Assembly: GCF_000263735.1 (NCBI RefSeq)
Contig: NC_017946.1
Coordinates: 661,348-725,347 of the forward strand
DNA length: 64,000 bases
Origin: Pyrococcus sp. ST04
Lineage (GTDB): Archaea > Methanobacteriota_B > Thermococci > Thermococcales > Thermococcaceae
Direction of reading: 5' to 3'
Below are positions 34,834-43,905 of the stretch, in pieces (the stretch's first letter is position 1; every line of letters starts with the position of its first letter). A program made the position numbers and the translations under genes. The notes under the pieces are model-generated. The model did not search any database, was not told the DNA's origin, and saw only the letters and a program-made list of their open reading frames with translations.

Positions 34834-35827
34834 AGAGCTCACCTCTCTTCCTACGGACTAATAAGTAAGCAAAGAACGGCGCTCCAAACATGGCAGTGAC
34901 GATTCCTATTGGAATCTCTGCAGGAGCTATTGCGGTTCTTGATATTAGATCTGAGATAACTAGGAGCGTACCTCCAAACATTGCCGCATTTGGGAGAAGT
35001 CTCTTATGGTTTGGACCTACTATCAGCCTCATTACGTGTGGGCTCACCAGTCCGACGAACCCTATTATCCCACTCTCCGCAACTGCAACTCCTGTCATTA
35101 TCGATATTGCAAAAATTATCATCTTTCTGTAGAGATTAATATCCAATCCAAGGGCTATGCTCTCCTCTCCCAGGAGAAGGAGATTTAATTCTCTCCAGCT
35201 CGTTAAAAGTAAAAATCCTCCGACTAGTGTTGCAATGAACATTATACTAACTTTCCCCCAAGTTGCTAAGGCAAATGTCCCAAATAACCAGAGCAGACCT
35301 TGGTGAATTTTATCTTTGTTTGTGTACAAAATATAAGAAGTAATGGCATGGGAGAAGAAGCCTACCGCTATCCCTGCCAGAAGTAGAACGTCAACTGGAA
35401 TGTGGCCATTCACCTTCGATATCCTATAGACGGTATAAACTGCCGCAACAGCTCCCAAGAAGGCAAACAGTTCGATGTATTTAGGGTTGTAAGCTAAGGC
35501 TAGAGCCGCTCCAATTGAGGCTCCTCCGCTAATCCCCAAAATGTATGGATCAGCGAGAGGGTTTCTGAATAGGGCCTGACTAGCTGTTCCAGATAGTGCT
35601 AATGCGAATCCCACCAAATAAGCCAGAAGAACCCTGGGTAGCCTTATATCTAATATTATAAATTCTAGGCCTGATAACTTTCCTTCCCGATAGAGAGAGA
35701 TCGTGGAGGGGGAAAGTGAAGAGAACACTTCTTTGAGCGGAATTTTAACTGACCCAATCGATAGTGCTATCACTATCGAAAATCCTGAGAGGAGGACCAG
35801 GAGTAGGGTTGTTTTTCTTGTGTTCAC
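34826..35827 (-). CDS. FecCD-family ABC permease (iron-chelate/cobalamin import)
   Basis: 333 residues with about nine or ten TM helices. Signatures of BtuC/FecCD are visible: GSVKIPLKEVF near 26, LDIRLPRVLLAYLVGFALALSGTASQALFRNPLADPYILG (spans about 58-97), and FVGLVSPHVMRLIVG near 264. The coding end overlaps the ATPase start. No gene for a substrate-binding lipoprotein is seen nearby: upstream is tmcA. The importer must use a binding protein from elsewhere. Confidence 0.87.
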   Translation of the reverse strand: MNTRKTTLLLVLLSGFSIVIALSIGSVKIPLKEVFSSLSPSTISLYREGKLSGLEFIILDIRLPRVLLAYLVGFALALSGTASQALFRNPLADPYILGISGGASIGAALALAYNPKYIELFAFLGAVAAVYTVYRISKVNGHIPVDVLLLAGIAVGFFSHAITSYILYTNKDKIHQGLLWLFGTFALATWGKVSIMFIATLVGGFLLLTSWRELNLLLLGEESIALGLDINLYRKMIIFAISIMTGVAVAESGIIGFVGLVSPHVMRLIVGPNHKRLLPNAAMFGGTLLVISDLISRTAIAPAEIPIGIVTAMFGAPFFAYLLVRRKRGELYA

Positions 35828-35846
35828 AAGTTGGATAAATATTCCA

Positions 35847-38297
35847 TTAGCTTATATCATTTTCCTCCTTTATCATATGCTTATAGTAGTACCACAATCC
35901 CCTTATTATGTCTCTGAGCTCTATCATAGTGTAAAGCTCGGTTCTATTTATCAGTTTGGCAGTTTCCTTCCAGTCATGTGCCTGAAGAACCCTATGAATC
36001 AAGAGAATTATCTGCCTTTCATCTAGGTATGGCCTCATCCAGCCGTCGAGGAAGTACAGCTTTACGAGAGGCTTCACGGCATCGACGACGGTATCGTAGG
36101 TTAGGACTCTCTTAATGAACATCTCAAGCCTTCTCTTCTGGGTCTTGGTTAGGTAAATTGGATAACCAACTGCTTCTCCGAATGGTGTTTCAAAAAGCCA
36201 TCTCGCGATTTCTGGTTCTAGGTCTTTGTGGGTGTCTCCGAGCCACTCTGTCAGTCTTAGTCTGAATTCGTCATTGGCTTTCTTCACGATTTCTTTTGCC
36301 CTTTCACTTATTGGTTTTATTACTATTGCAGTGTACTCTCCGCTAACTGGATTTCTCGTGGGGCTTAAATGCACCACGGCAAATCCATTTCTAACCCAGA
36401 ATCTTATGAGCTCTGGACTCGCCCCAAATCCAGACCCAACCCAATCATATCCCTTTTCTTCTGCCTCCCTAACTAGCAACTCCAAGGCTTTGCTTCCAAG
36501 TCCAAGGTCCATTGCATCTGGATGAGTTGCTATTCTAACAACCCTGTATCCTCTAAGCCTTGCGAACTCTTTTGCATAGTGATGTTTGACCATCATATCG
36601 GGGATTATGTTCCCTGGAGGTTTGTATCCCTTGGCCATCTTGTCTATTACTCCCTTGGGTATTCCTCCTTCTCTGGCAATCTGGATTGCTGTAACTATCT
36701 TTCCATTTTTCAACCTCAGAACCCTAGCCTCATGATGGGGAGCATCTGCAAGGAGAGCAACATCGCTAGGCCTGTTTCTGTAGTGAGCGAGGACGTAAAT
36801 TCCCACAAAGTGTCTTAGGTCTTCCCTATCATTTTCAAACCAATCGTCAAGATCTGGCTCCTCTAGGTATACCTCCATCTTTCTTATAAGCTCGTAATCT
36901 TCCTCAGTTAACTCAACTGGTTCTGCATCTAAAAGGAGAACGTCGAATAGCCATTTCTCTATTGGATCCCCCTCGGCGTATCTTATTGGAACTGACAAGT
37001 GAACTTCTTTGTACTCTCTCTTTTCCTTGGCTTTCTTTAGGAACTTTACGGAGAAACCTCTACCAGCACCTTCATATCCGTGTATCGTTGATGAGAATAC
37101 GACCCTCCCTTTTTCGAGGTACTTGTGGAGTATTGGAACGTGTATTCCTGCAGCTTCGTCAACTATGTATAGATCTGCTTTCTGTCTGTAGCCCTTTGTT
37201 GGAGGATAATATCTTAAGGCTATCCCCCTGGCATACAACTCCTTTATTAGGCCATTTTCTGTTACAGTTTTGGTTTTGTATCCGAGAACTTCTAGGCTTT
37301 TTCTGGCAAATTTGAATAGACTTTGGACATTCTCTAATTCTGGGGAAGTAACGACTATCCTAAACCTCTTCTTCTTGCTGGTTACTGCCAGTCCAATGGA
37401 CGCTATTCCTACAGAAACGCTCTTCCCCCTTCCCCTATCTGCAGTTAGGACAATCATTCCTTCTTTTTCTATTAGGTCTTCAAGAGCTTTTAGAACATCA
37501 ACCTGCCCCCTAGTCAAACATAACTCGTAGAGTTCTTTAGGAAACTTTATCTCTTTAGGAATCTCGATTTTTTCTCTTTCTGGGAGCTTTGCTTGGCTCT
37601 TGTGTTTTCTTGGCTTTCTCTCTGCTTTCATCTTATCAGCATTTATAATGTAAATCCCCTTATGTTCGCTGAACTTTCTTATGAGTCTTCTATTGAATCT
37701 CTTTTTCACGTCTTCTATTGTATACGGAGGGGTAACTAGACTCTTGTGAAAACCTGTCCACATATCTTTCCACTTTTCAAAAGGGTTCGTTAGGACAAAA
37801 ATTATTCCTCCTCCTCTTACAGTTTCTATTATCCTCCCGAGGTCATTTGGGGAATAGTCATAACTCAGGTCTATTATCAGAATATCAAATGTTCTTCCCA
37901 GGATATCTCTACTGTACTTGAAAGTCACCGACGTCAACTCAGCGTTTGGGGCTATGACAGAGAAGTGCTTTCTAAATTCCTCAAATCTCTTTCTCCCGTA
38001 GGTTTCTTCTCCAAGTGCATCCGTAGCGTATAGAACTTCGACTCTGTCGGTATCTCTCAGCTTTCTCTCTAATAACTCTGGAATATGTTCAGAGAGAATC
38101 CTCGCGACACCACCTGCCAGTATTCCTGCTAGCTTCGCCTTGTCAAGCTTTTCCCCTTGGAGGACTATCATCCTTCTATGAAAATTAGTTATTGCTTCGG
38201 CAAGGGCAGTTTCGGTGAGCTTGATAATTGACTCCTTAACCTTCTCTTTTCTCGCATACTCACGAATATCTTTAGGAAATCTAACTTTAAGCGTCAT
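35847..38297 (-). CDS. tmcA: RNA cytidine acetyltransferase TmcA/NAT10 family
   Basis: 816 residues. Domain order is a DUF1726-like N-terminal domain, an RNA helicase-like ATPase with Walker A TADRGRGKS (about 285-293) and DEAA (Walker B), and a GNAT acetyltransferase domain with RIATHPDAMDLGLGSKALELL near 590-615, then a C-terminal tRNA-binding helical part. It makes N4-acetylcytidine using acetyl-CoA and ATP; in Thermococcus the orthologue modifies many rRNA and tRNA sites and aids growth at high temperature. It has short spacers to both neighbours. Confidence 0.92.
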   Translation of the reverse strand: MTLKVRFPKDIREYARKEKVKESIIKLTETALAEAITNFHRRMIVLQGEKLDKAKLAGILAGGVARILSEHIPELLERKLRDTDRVEVLYATDALGEETYGRKRFEEFRKHFSVIAPNAELTSVTFKYSRDILGRTFDILIIDLSYDYSPNDLGRIIETVRGGGIIFVLTNPFEKWKDMWTGFHKSLVTPPYTIEDVKKRFNRRLIRKFSEHKGIYIINADKMKAERKPRKHKSQAKLPEREKIEIPKEIKFPKELYELCLTRGQVDVLKALEDLIEKEGMIVLTADRGRGKSVSVGIASIGLAVTSKKKRFRIVVTSPELENVQSLFKFARKSLEVLGYKTKTVTENGLIKELYARGIALRYYPPTKGYRQKADLYIVDEAAGIHVPILHKYLEKGRVVFSSTIHGYEGAGRGFSVKFLKKAKEKREYKEVHLSVPIRYAEGDPIEKWLFDVLLLDAEPVELTEEDYELIRKMEVYLEEPDLDDWFENDREDLRHFVGIYVLAHYRNRPSDVALLADAPHHEARVLRLKNGKIVTAIQIAREGGIPKGVIDKMAKGYKPPGNIIPDMMVKHHYAKEFARLRGYRVVRIATHPDAMDLGLGSKALELLVREAEEKGYDWVGSGFGASPELIRFWVRNGFAVVHLSPTRNPVSGEYTAIVIKPISERAKEIVKKANDEFRLRLTEWLGDTHKDLEPEIARWLFETPFGEAVGYPIYLTKTQKRRLEMFIKRVLTYDTVVDAVKPLVKLYFLDGWMRPYLDERQIILLIHRVLQAHDWKETAKLINRTELYTMIELRDIIRGLWYYYKHMIKEENDIS

Positions 38298-38338
38298 CTT
38301 TCATCCCAATTAAAGAGAAATTTCTGAGCTTAAAAACT

Positions 38339-38887
38339 TCAGCCTTCTTGATTTTTTAGTATCTGTTGAATATCGTTGTATATCGTGTCCCTTGAAACTC
38401 CGAACATTCTTGCCAGTTCAGATATGTTGAGGGCCTTTGGATTAAAGTTCACAAGCTCTAGGAGCTTTGCTAGGACTTTTCTTCTGTTTTGAAGCTTCAT
38501 CTCTTCGAGGCCAGATCTTATGGGTCTGTTGTAAAGGACTACCGCTACTGCATATGTCCTCCTTGTTACGGGAGTCGTGTATGTTTCTATCTCTAGGTCA
38601 GCTATTTCCATGTCGGGTGTTATTTTAGCATTCAGTTTTTCTTGTAGCTCTTCTATCGCTCTCTCTTTGTTCCCAGAGACCGCATATTCAACTATTATCC
38701 CTGGCTTATAAGGCTCTGCAAGGTCAAAAGTTGCCATTATTGAAATAGTTAAAAATGCACCCATTGTAACTTTTATCTTTGAATTTATAGCCTTTCCTCG
38801 TGGTGGGAACTTTCTTTGAGCTAGATCTGTCAGTTTTTTTATGCATTCCCTTACATTAGCCCCCTCACAGTGGAGTAGGGTTATCAT
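38339..38887 (-). CDS. HTH-domain protein of unknown function
   Basis: About 182 residues from the ATG at 38887, which has AGGTG six bases upstream (an ATG at 38902 overlaps that site). An alpha-beta N-terminal part, with conserved hydrophobic strands, is followed by a C-terminal helix-turn-helix (ALNISELARMFGVSRDTIYNDIQQILK). It may be a regulator with a ligand-binding domain. It is divergent from the pilin-like gene at 38992 with about 105 bases between them. Confidence 0.6.
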   Translation of the reverse strand: MITLLHCEGANVRECIKKLTDLAQRKFPPRGKAINSKIKVTMGAFLTISIMATFDLAEPYKPGIIVEYAVSGNKERAIEELQEKLNAKITPDMEIADLEIETYTTPVTRRTYAVAVVLYNRPIRSGLEEMKLQNRRKVLAKLLELVNFNPKALNISELARMFGVSRDTIYNDIQQILKNQEG

Positions 38888-38991
38888 AGTAAACACCTGC
38901 AAAATTATCTATACCATAAGCAGAATTGAAGGTGAATGTATATATAGGCTTTGTTTTTTCTTAAATTTAGAAAGGCTAGGAGGTGGAAAAG

Positions 38992-39186
38992 ATGAGGAGG
39001 GCCCAAGGAGCAATTGAGTATCTATTCATGATTGCGGCAGCGTTGATAATAATTGCAGTTGTAATAAGGTATCTTAGAAGCACAGGAGAAACTGCCGGTC
39101 AGCAGGCAAATACTACTGTCTCACAAGCAGGATCCCTTATCCAGAGTGCAATAAGCCAAGCAATTGAAAACGCTACTAAAGAGTGA
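38992..39186 (+). CDS. Class III signal peptide (type IV pilin-like) small protein
   Basis: 64 residues. The N-terminus MRRAQGAIEYLFMIAAALIIIAVVI is basic, then Q-G-A-I-E-Y-L, the QxxxEYL class III signal motif, then a hydrophobic helix. These pilins are cut before the Gln by an EppA/PibD-like peptidase and assemble through the helix. The tail is short and Gln/Thr-rich. The ATG follows AGGAGGTG by seven bases; a GTG at 38983 lies within that site. A second similar gene follows about 100 bases downstream. Confidence 0.78.
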   Translation: MRRAQGAIEYLFMIAAALIIIAVVIRYLRSTGETAGQQANTTVSQAGSLIQSAISQAIENATKE

Positions 39187-39286
39187 TAACTCTTAGTTAA
39201 TTTGCTTTCCTTTTTATGAAATATGCTATTTTCTCTTTTTCTCAGAGCTAGGAGCTAGATAATAACGGGAGAGTGGAGATGATAGT

Positions 39287-39484
39287 ATGGCAAGAAGGTC
39301 GCAGGCTGCGATAGAATATCTAATCTTGCTGGGAGTGACAATAATAATAGTTTTTATAGTTGTTGGATATGTGGTTCTTTACACTCATAGTGAAGCAAAA
39401 ACCGCAAGTACTACGGGGGAGTCTGTAATTTCAAATGTCAAGAGTGGTATTCTTAATATCACTTCTCAGGAGTTAAATAAGTGA
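39287..39484 (+). CDS. Second class III signal peptide (pilin-like) small protein
   Basis: 65 residues with the same layout: basic ARRSQAAIEYLILLGVTIIIVFIV, with the QAAIEYL class III cleavage motif and one hydrophobic helix, then a short Thr/Ser-rich tail. It differs enough from its neighbour to be a paralogue. Expected to be a minor pilin or secretion/adhesion subunit. Its 3' end overlaps the convergent glycosyltransferase gene by 26 bases. No pilin ATPase or platform gene is nearby, so assembly genes must be elsewhere. Confidence 0.78.
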   Translation: MARRSQAAIEYLILLGVTIIIVFIVVGYVVLYTHSEAKTASTTGESVISNVKSGILNITSQELNK

Positions 39485-41465
39485 CTAACATTCTGATTTT
39501 CCCATTTTTTGAATAGACCTTTATACCTTTGTTCCACTCACCTATATCCCCTTGGGTTATAGTTATATTAAATTGATTAACGAGGATTGTATTTCCAATC
39601 TTTGTAAAGCTTTTTTGTAATCTTAGAAATATGTTTTTCACGTTTTTTATCTCTATTATCTCTCTTCTTATCTCAATATCCCCTGAAATGTTTCCTTGTA
39701 TGGCTACATATATACCTCCTCTCTTAATAAGAACTGTTTCTGGGGGATTTTCTGTTATGTCAAAGCTAAAAATTGGAGAACCATTATAAAACACCCATAT
39801 ATGTCCATTATATGTCCCTATACTTATATTTTTGTTCATTGTTCTTTTTCCATAAATTTCGAGCCCCTCACCGTCTGGGAAGGAATGTCCATAAACTAAA
39901 GAATAGCGTTCCCTAATCATTTCTAAAATCACTTTATAAACAGACCCTGGAAGAACTCTCTTCTCAGCCATCCTATATGTCCATGTTCCCAATATAATGG
40001 ATGTTATATTTCTACTTTCAAGCCTTTTTAGGAACTCATAAGGATCCATATGGGCTAGGTATAGAAGGCCAAAGTTGTCTATCAATTCTGGAGGTTCCTC
40101 TATTCCAAGAAAATATGCGGTCATTGGGTTAAAGGAGTATGCATTAGTTAAATTAATGTTCTTTAGCTCCTCCCTAAGGGTATTCGTATGCTCAGCAAAT
40201 GCTACGGCCATTTCTCCTCGGGGTAGAGTTGTTATGAATAGTATTGCTACAAGGATTAGAGGGGCAACTCTTCTCCAATCTTCAATCATAGACCCAAGTG
40301 CTAAGATTAAAGTTAATAGATAGGGGTAGAGAAATCTTGGGACTCCAGGCATTGGGATTAGAATGTACGCCACGGTGAGCCAGCTTATTGTTGCCCACAG
40401 GGGACTCTGAATAGTCCTACGTTTTTGTAAAGCTAGGATAAGGCCTATAAACAACAGAGTGACATAAGGATAGAGAAGCTCTAGAAAACCACTTCTAATA
40501 TCTCCTATAAAATCGGAAATCAGGGAGAATAAGCCCATAAATAGAATTCCCCTCCCCCTATTCAACAGATAAACATCTCTTATGTAGGATTCCGTTGTAA
40601 GTAAGTACGGTCCCTCTATGATTGCTTTTCCAATGATGAAGCATGAAAGTAAGACTGCAATCTCCCTGAAGTTTTTAGTGATATTTACTTCAAGGGCATT
40701 GAACCTTAGAATGTAAAATATCAGGATGAGCAGAAACACAAGTAGCCCATATTTTGCCCCAACAACTTCTATTTCGCCGATTCCAGGGACGACAAATATT
40801 TTTCTTGAGATGTCTGATGGAAATTCCATAACCAGTACGATACCTATAAGAAGGTAAGTGAGATATGCCGAAAAGATCGCCTTAACAAGTTCTTTTTTGT
40901 CCCGTATCTTTATGGCTCCGATCGCTGAAAATAGCAAACCCCCAGCAAAAGGCAAAAATGTGTGCTTGACACTACTTCCTATACCAAGAACGAACGCCAT
41001 CTCTCTGTACTTTCCAATGAGGTAAAGGTAGAGGGATAGAAGGGTGAAGAACTCTAGAAGGCTTTCATGAAGGACCACTGTATTCAGGTGAATTGTCAGT
41101 AAATCAAGGGTTATGAGAAGGGTGAGAGTTATACCATTATCGTTAATCCTCTTTCCAATTAAGTATGCGATTACCAGAGAGAAAGCTCCCAGTGTGAGGG
41201 ATAGTGCTCTTCCAACTACGTAATAGTCTCCAAAAACTTTCATCCATCCTGCTAGTAGGTAGTAGTAAAGGGGAGGATGAACTGTGAATATCTCCTTATA
41301 AAGGGGAGTACCCTCTGAAAGCTCTTTGGCTATCATTAGGTATGTTCCCTCATCATAGTCCCAATACTCGTTCATTGGGAAGAGGAGGGGAATGCGGAGT
41401 AGGAAATATAGAACTAGAATGGGCATTAAGATGAGTATGTCATTTCGAGAGAGTTTAGTCCTCAT
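39459..41465 (-). CDS. GT39-like (GT-C) membrane glycosyltransferase
   Basis: About 668 residues from the ATG at 41465, which follows GGGGGAG by six bases. The N-terminal half has the GT-C pattern with about 10-12 TM helices and the first-loop acidic motif YWDYDEGTYLM near residue 35, as in ArnT/PMT (GT39) enzymes that use lipid-linked sugars. The C-terminal part is a soluble beta-rich domain. It overlaps the GT-C-like gene upstream by 11 bases. Probably acts in surface glycan or protein glycosylation outside the cell. Confidence 0.7.
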   Translation of the reverse strand: MRTKLSRNDILILMPILVLYFLLRIPLLFPMNEYWDYDEGTYLMIAKELSEGTPLYKEIFTVHPPLYYYLLAGWMKVFGDYYVVGRALSLTLGAFSLVIAYLIGKRINDNGITLTLLITLDLLTIHLNTVVLHESLLEFFTLLSLYLYLIGKYREMAFVLGIGSSVKHTFLPFAGGLLFSAIGAIKIRDKKELVKAIFSAYLTYLLIGIVLVMEFPSDISRKIFVVPGIGEIEVVGAKYGLLVFLLILIFYILRFNALEVNITKNFREIAVLLSCFIIGKAIIEGPYLLTTESYIRDVYLLNRGRGILFMGLFSLISDFIGDIRSGFLELLYPYVTLLFIGLILALQKRRTIQSPLWATISWLTVAYILIPMPGVPRFLYPYLLTLILALGSMIEDWRRVAPLILVAILFITTLPRGEMAVAFAEHTNTLREELKNINLTNAYSFNPMTAYFLGIEEPPELIDNFGLLYLAHMDPYEFLKRLESRNITSIILGTWTYRMAEKRVLPGSVYKVILEMIRERYSLVYGHSFPDGEGLEIYGKRTMNKNISIGTYNGHIWVFYNGSPIFSFDITENPPETVLIKRGGIYVAIQGNISGDIEIRREIIEIKNVKNIFLRLQKSFTKIGNTILVNQFNITITQGDIGEWNKGIKVYSKNGKIRMLVTYLTPEK

Positions 41466-43656
41466 GATTCGCTCCCCCATGTAGCTCAACAAATTTGATA
41501 CCTAGTGGATTCTTGTAGGAACATCTCTTACACTCTATTGTTAGGAAGTGCAGTCCTGGGGATGTGTTGGTTTTTATTTCTATTGTTTCTGGGGTGCTCC
41601 CTACTTTTCCATTCCAAACCTTCTTTCCGTCAACATAAACGCTTATCGTCTGATTATCTTCTCCTGTTGCAACTGAAATTTTAATAGAGGATATTGCGTT
41701 CTTTGTGCTGAATGCAATGGTGGAGTTCTTTGCAACTGATATCGCGTATGGGTACTTTTCTAGTAGTAGCTTCTGAGTTGCATAGTTCTTTATTATGAAT
41801 CCATGAACGAAGTACTTTGGGGAATCTAGCCACGTCATGACTCCAGATGCAGTGTAGTATTTAATTGCCTCTTCTTTAGCCTTCTGATTCGTTGAGTTTG
41901 CCCTTAAGGAAAACAGCCACAGTCCTCTCCTGAATAGAACTATCCTATATTTCCAATAGTACTTACTGACGTCAAGGGGATATGATATGAGTTCACCAGC
42001 TCCTCTGCTATCTATGTATAGAAATTCTGCATTCTCAAGGATGCTATTATCCACTCTCCCTTCCGAGTCTGAAATGCACACTATTGGTGTGTTGGTTAGT
42101 ATCGGTATCCATCTTCCAGAGTCAAATATACACGCCGTTGCAACGGTTTTATTTTTGGCTACTTCATTAACTTCCTTTATGAACTCTATGACGTTTCCGT
42201 CTAGGAGGTAGGAGTTCTCATTTGCTATGTGCTCCCTGCTAATGTTTGGATAAGTAAGTAGGAGAGATGCTAAAATTAAAGATAACAGAATTTTTCTGTG
42301 TCTCCCTACAGTTTCCCACATCCCGTACCCTTCCAATATTGGAATTATTGGGGTAGTCAGCAGGAAGGCTCTCTCTGAGTTCCATATCGCTGAGAGGTAG
42401 GGAATTGGAATCCTAAAGAAAATTTTATCAGCTATTATTCCAATTATCACGGCAAATGTGAGAGTTAGAGGAACAATCTTTTCATGCTTCTTTATGAATG
42501 TCAAAATAATGCCGAAGAGAAAGGCAAGACCTAGAAGGATTTGGCCGTTTTCAAGGAATGTGTAAGAGAAGATGTAAGAGACAAACTCTAAGTTATCCTT
42601 GTTCTCGAAGTGGCTATTAAGTTTGGCCCCTGATGTAGCGTAGTTGAGTGAGGAGGGCACGAAGATTATGGGAAGAGCAATTGAAATTAGGGCTACAATA
42701 ATGAAGCTCTTTACGCTTCGTTTAAGTGCAAGTAAGAAAATCAGGAGCAAAATCTCGTAGGCAATGAACTGATAAGGGTGCACCATGGCTAGAACTCCAC
42801 CAAAGAGTCCAGATATAATTGGAGATGTTTTTCTTTCTCCCGTTTTATAGAGTAGAAACACAGCGAACAAAAACATTATATAGTTAAAAACTGCTGGAAG
42901 TAGCCAATATTGCTCAAAATAATAGTTTATAGCCACTAACGGTGTTATAAACGCTGATACTACTCCAACTTCTTCCTTTACAGTTCTTCCAACTAAGTAT
43001 ACTGCTATTGGTAGGTAGGCGATTTCGAAGAGTCTTAGCGTGTTCATTGAAAATATTATATTCCACGAGATCCCTCCTGAAAGGTATGCGGCTATTACAT
43101 GATAGCCCGGAGGATATGTGATTATTCCCTTGCTGAAGTATGGGGGAACCGTGCTAAAATACGGAGAGTCTGAGGTTATCATCATCTTAACTTTTGAGCC
43201 GTGGAACCATGTATCTGCGGCTCTGTAGTCTGGTAGCAGGAAGTAGAACTTCCTCACTACAAATGCTAGGAGAACTGAGAAACCTAGAAAGGTTAAGATC
43301 TTGAAGTCTCTCTTTGGATTTAGGTTTAACTCGAAATTTCTATTTTTGTATCCGAGAAGTACTATCAGGAAAGAAACAGTGGGCCAGACGAGCTTCAGTG
43401 GAACACCAAGCCTGCCTAGTGATAATGCCAGTATAATTAGAGCTACCATTCCAGTCCCTGGAGAAAGGAGAAGTACTTCAATTCCTTCGAGACTCTTAAA
43501 TAGGCCTATGTTGAGGAGAAGTCCAAAATAAATGAGCTCTATGAGGAAAAATGTTGGATTCCTGACTATTAGGGAGAGGAGAGAAACTATTAATGAGAAA
43601 ATTACAACTACTATTTCTCTTCGCACTCGCAGGGCTTCTTTCCACAATAGGGACAC
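41455..43656 (-). CDS. Large GT-C-like membrane protein with C-terminal beta domain
   Basis: 733 residues with about 12 TM helices in the first 460 residues and an extracellular tail. A loop DYRAADTWFHGSK near residue 140 resembles the GT-C catalytic loop with acidic residues, but no close family is recognised. The C-terminus contains a putative carbohydrate-binding-like beta domain and a CKRC pair. The start overlaps the mazG gene by 46 bases; a GTG at about 43626 would reduce the overlap to 16. Likely functions with the downstream GT39-like gene. Confidence 0.6.
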   Translation of the reverse strand: MSLLWKEALRVRREIVVVIFSLIVSLLSLIVRNPTFFLIELIYFGLLLNIGLFKSLEGIEVLLLSPGTGMVALIILALSLGRLGVPLKLVWPTVSFLIVLLGYKNRNFELNLNPKRDFKILTFLGFSVLLAFVVRKFYFLLPDYRAADTWFHGSKVKMMITSDSPYFSTVPPYFSKGIITYPPGYHVIAAYLSGGISWNIIFSMNTLRLFEIAYLPIAVYLVGRTVKEEVGVVSAFITPLVAINYYFEQYWLLPAVFNYIMFLFAVFLLYKTGERKTSPIISGLFGGVLAMVHPYQFIAYEILLLIFLLALKRSVKSFIIVALISIALPIIFVPSSLNYATSGAKLNSHFENKDNLEFVSYIFSYTFLENGQILLGLAFLFGIILTFIKKHEKIVPLTLTFAVIIGIIADKIFFRIPIPYLSAIWNSERAFLLTTPIIPILEGYGMWETVGRHRKILLSLILASLLLTYPNISREHIANENSYLLDGNVIEFIKEVNEVAKNKTVATACIFDSGRWIPILTNTPIVCISDSEGRVDNSILENAEFLYIDSRGAGELISYPLDVSKYYWKYRIVLFRRGLWLFSLRANSTNQKAKEEAIKYYTASGVMTWLDSPKYFVHGFIIKNYATQKLLLEKYPYAISVAKNSTIAFSTKNAISSIKISVATGEDNQTISVYVDGKKVWNGKVGSTPETIEIKTNTSPGLHFLTIECKRCSYKNPLGIKFVELHGGANHED

Positions 43657-43901
43657 ACCCCAGGGTACTTTTTCTTTGCGGCTTCCTCTAGATCTATGTC
43701 AAGTAAGTTAGCCAAGCTTGCAAGCCATGCCAAAACGTCAGCAAATTCTTCTTCCAACGCTTCTCTGTCGTTTTTTCTTAGTGCTTCAGCCAGTTCTCCA
43801 ACTTCCTCAACGAACCAGAAGAAAGTCCTCTCGATGCCTCTCTTTTTATCTTTGTGATAGTAGATCTCCTTTATCATCTGCTGGAACTCGCTTATCTTCA
43901 T
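43611..43901 (-). CDS. MazG-family nucleotide pyrophosphohydrolase
   Basis: 96 residues from the ATG at 43901, which follows AAGGAGGTG; an upstream ATG at 43937 lacks one. The MazG motif EEVGELAEAL near 31 and EEFADVLAWL near 51 (ExxE-12-28-ExxD) gives the metal ligands. A small C-terminal zinc-binding motif CPYCGKKPCEC is unusual for the family. Such enzymes hydrolyse non-canonical or excess NTPs. It is four bases downstream of the AlkA-like gene, so a house-cleaning/repair pair is plausible. Confidence 0.85.
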   Translation of the reverse strand: MKISEFQQMIKEIYYHKDKKRGIERTFFWFVEEVGELAEALRKNDREALEEEFADVLAWLASLANLLDIDLEEAAKKKYPGVCPYCGKKPCECEEK

Positions 43902-43905
43902 ACTT

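Noticed and set aside
42900-43000. Possible frameshift in the GT-C-like gene, judged from its odd start overlap with mazG
   Set aside because: The frame is continuous for 733 codons and the overlap is explained by alternative starts.
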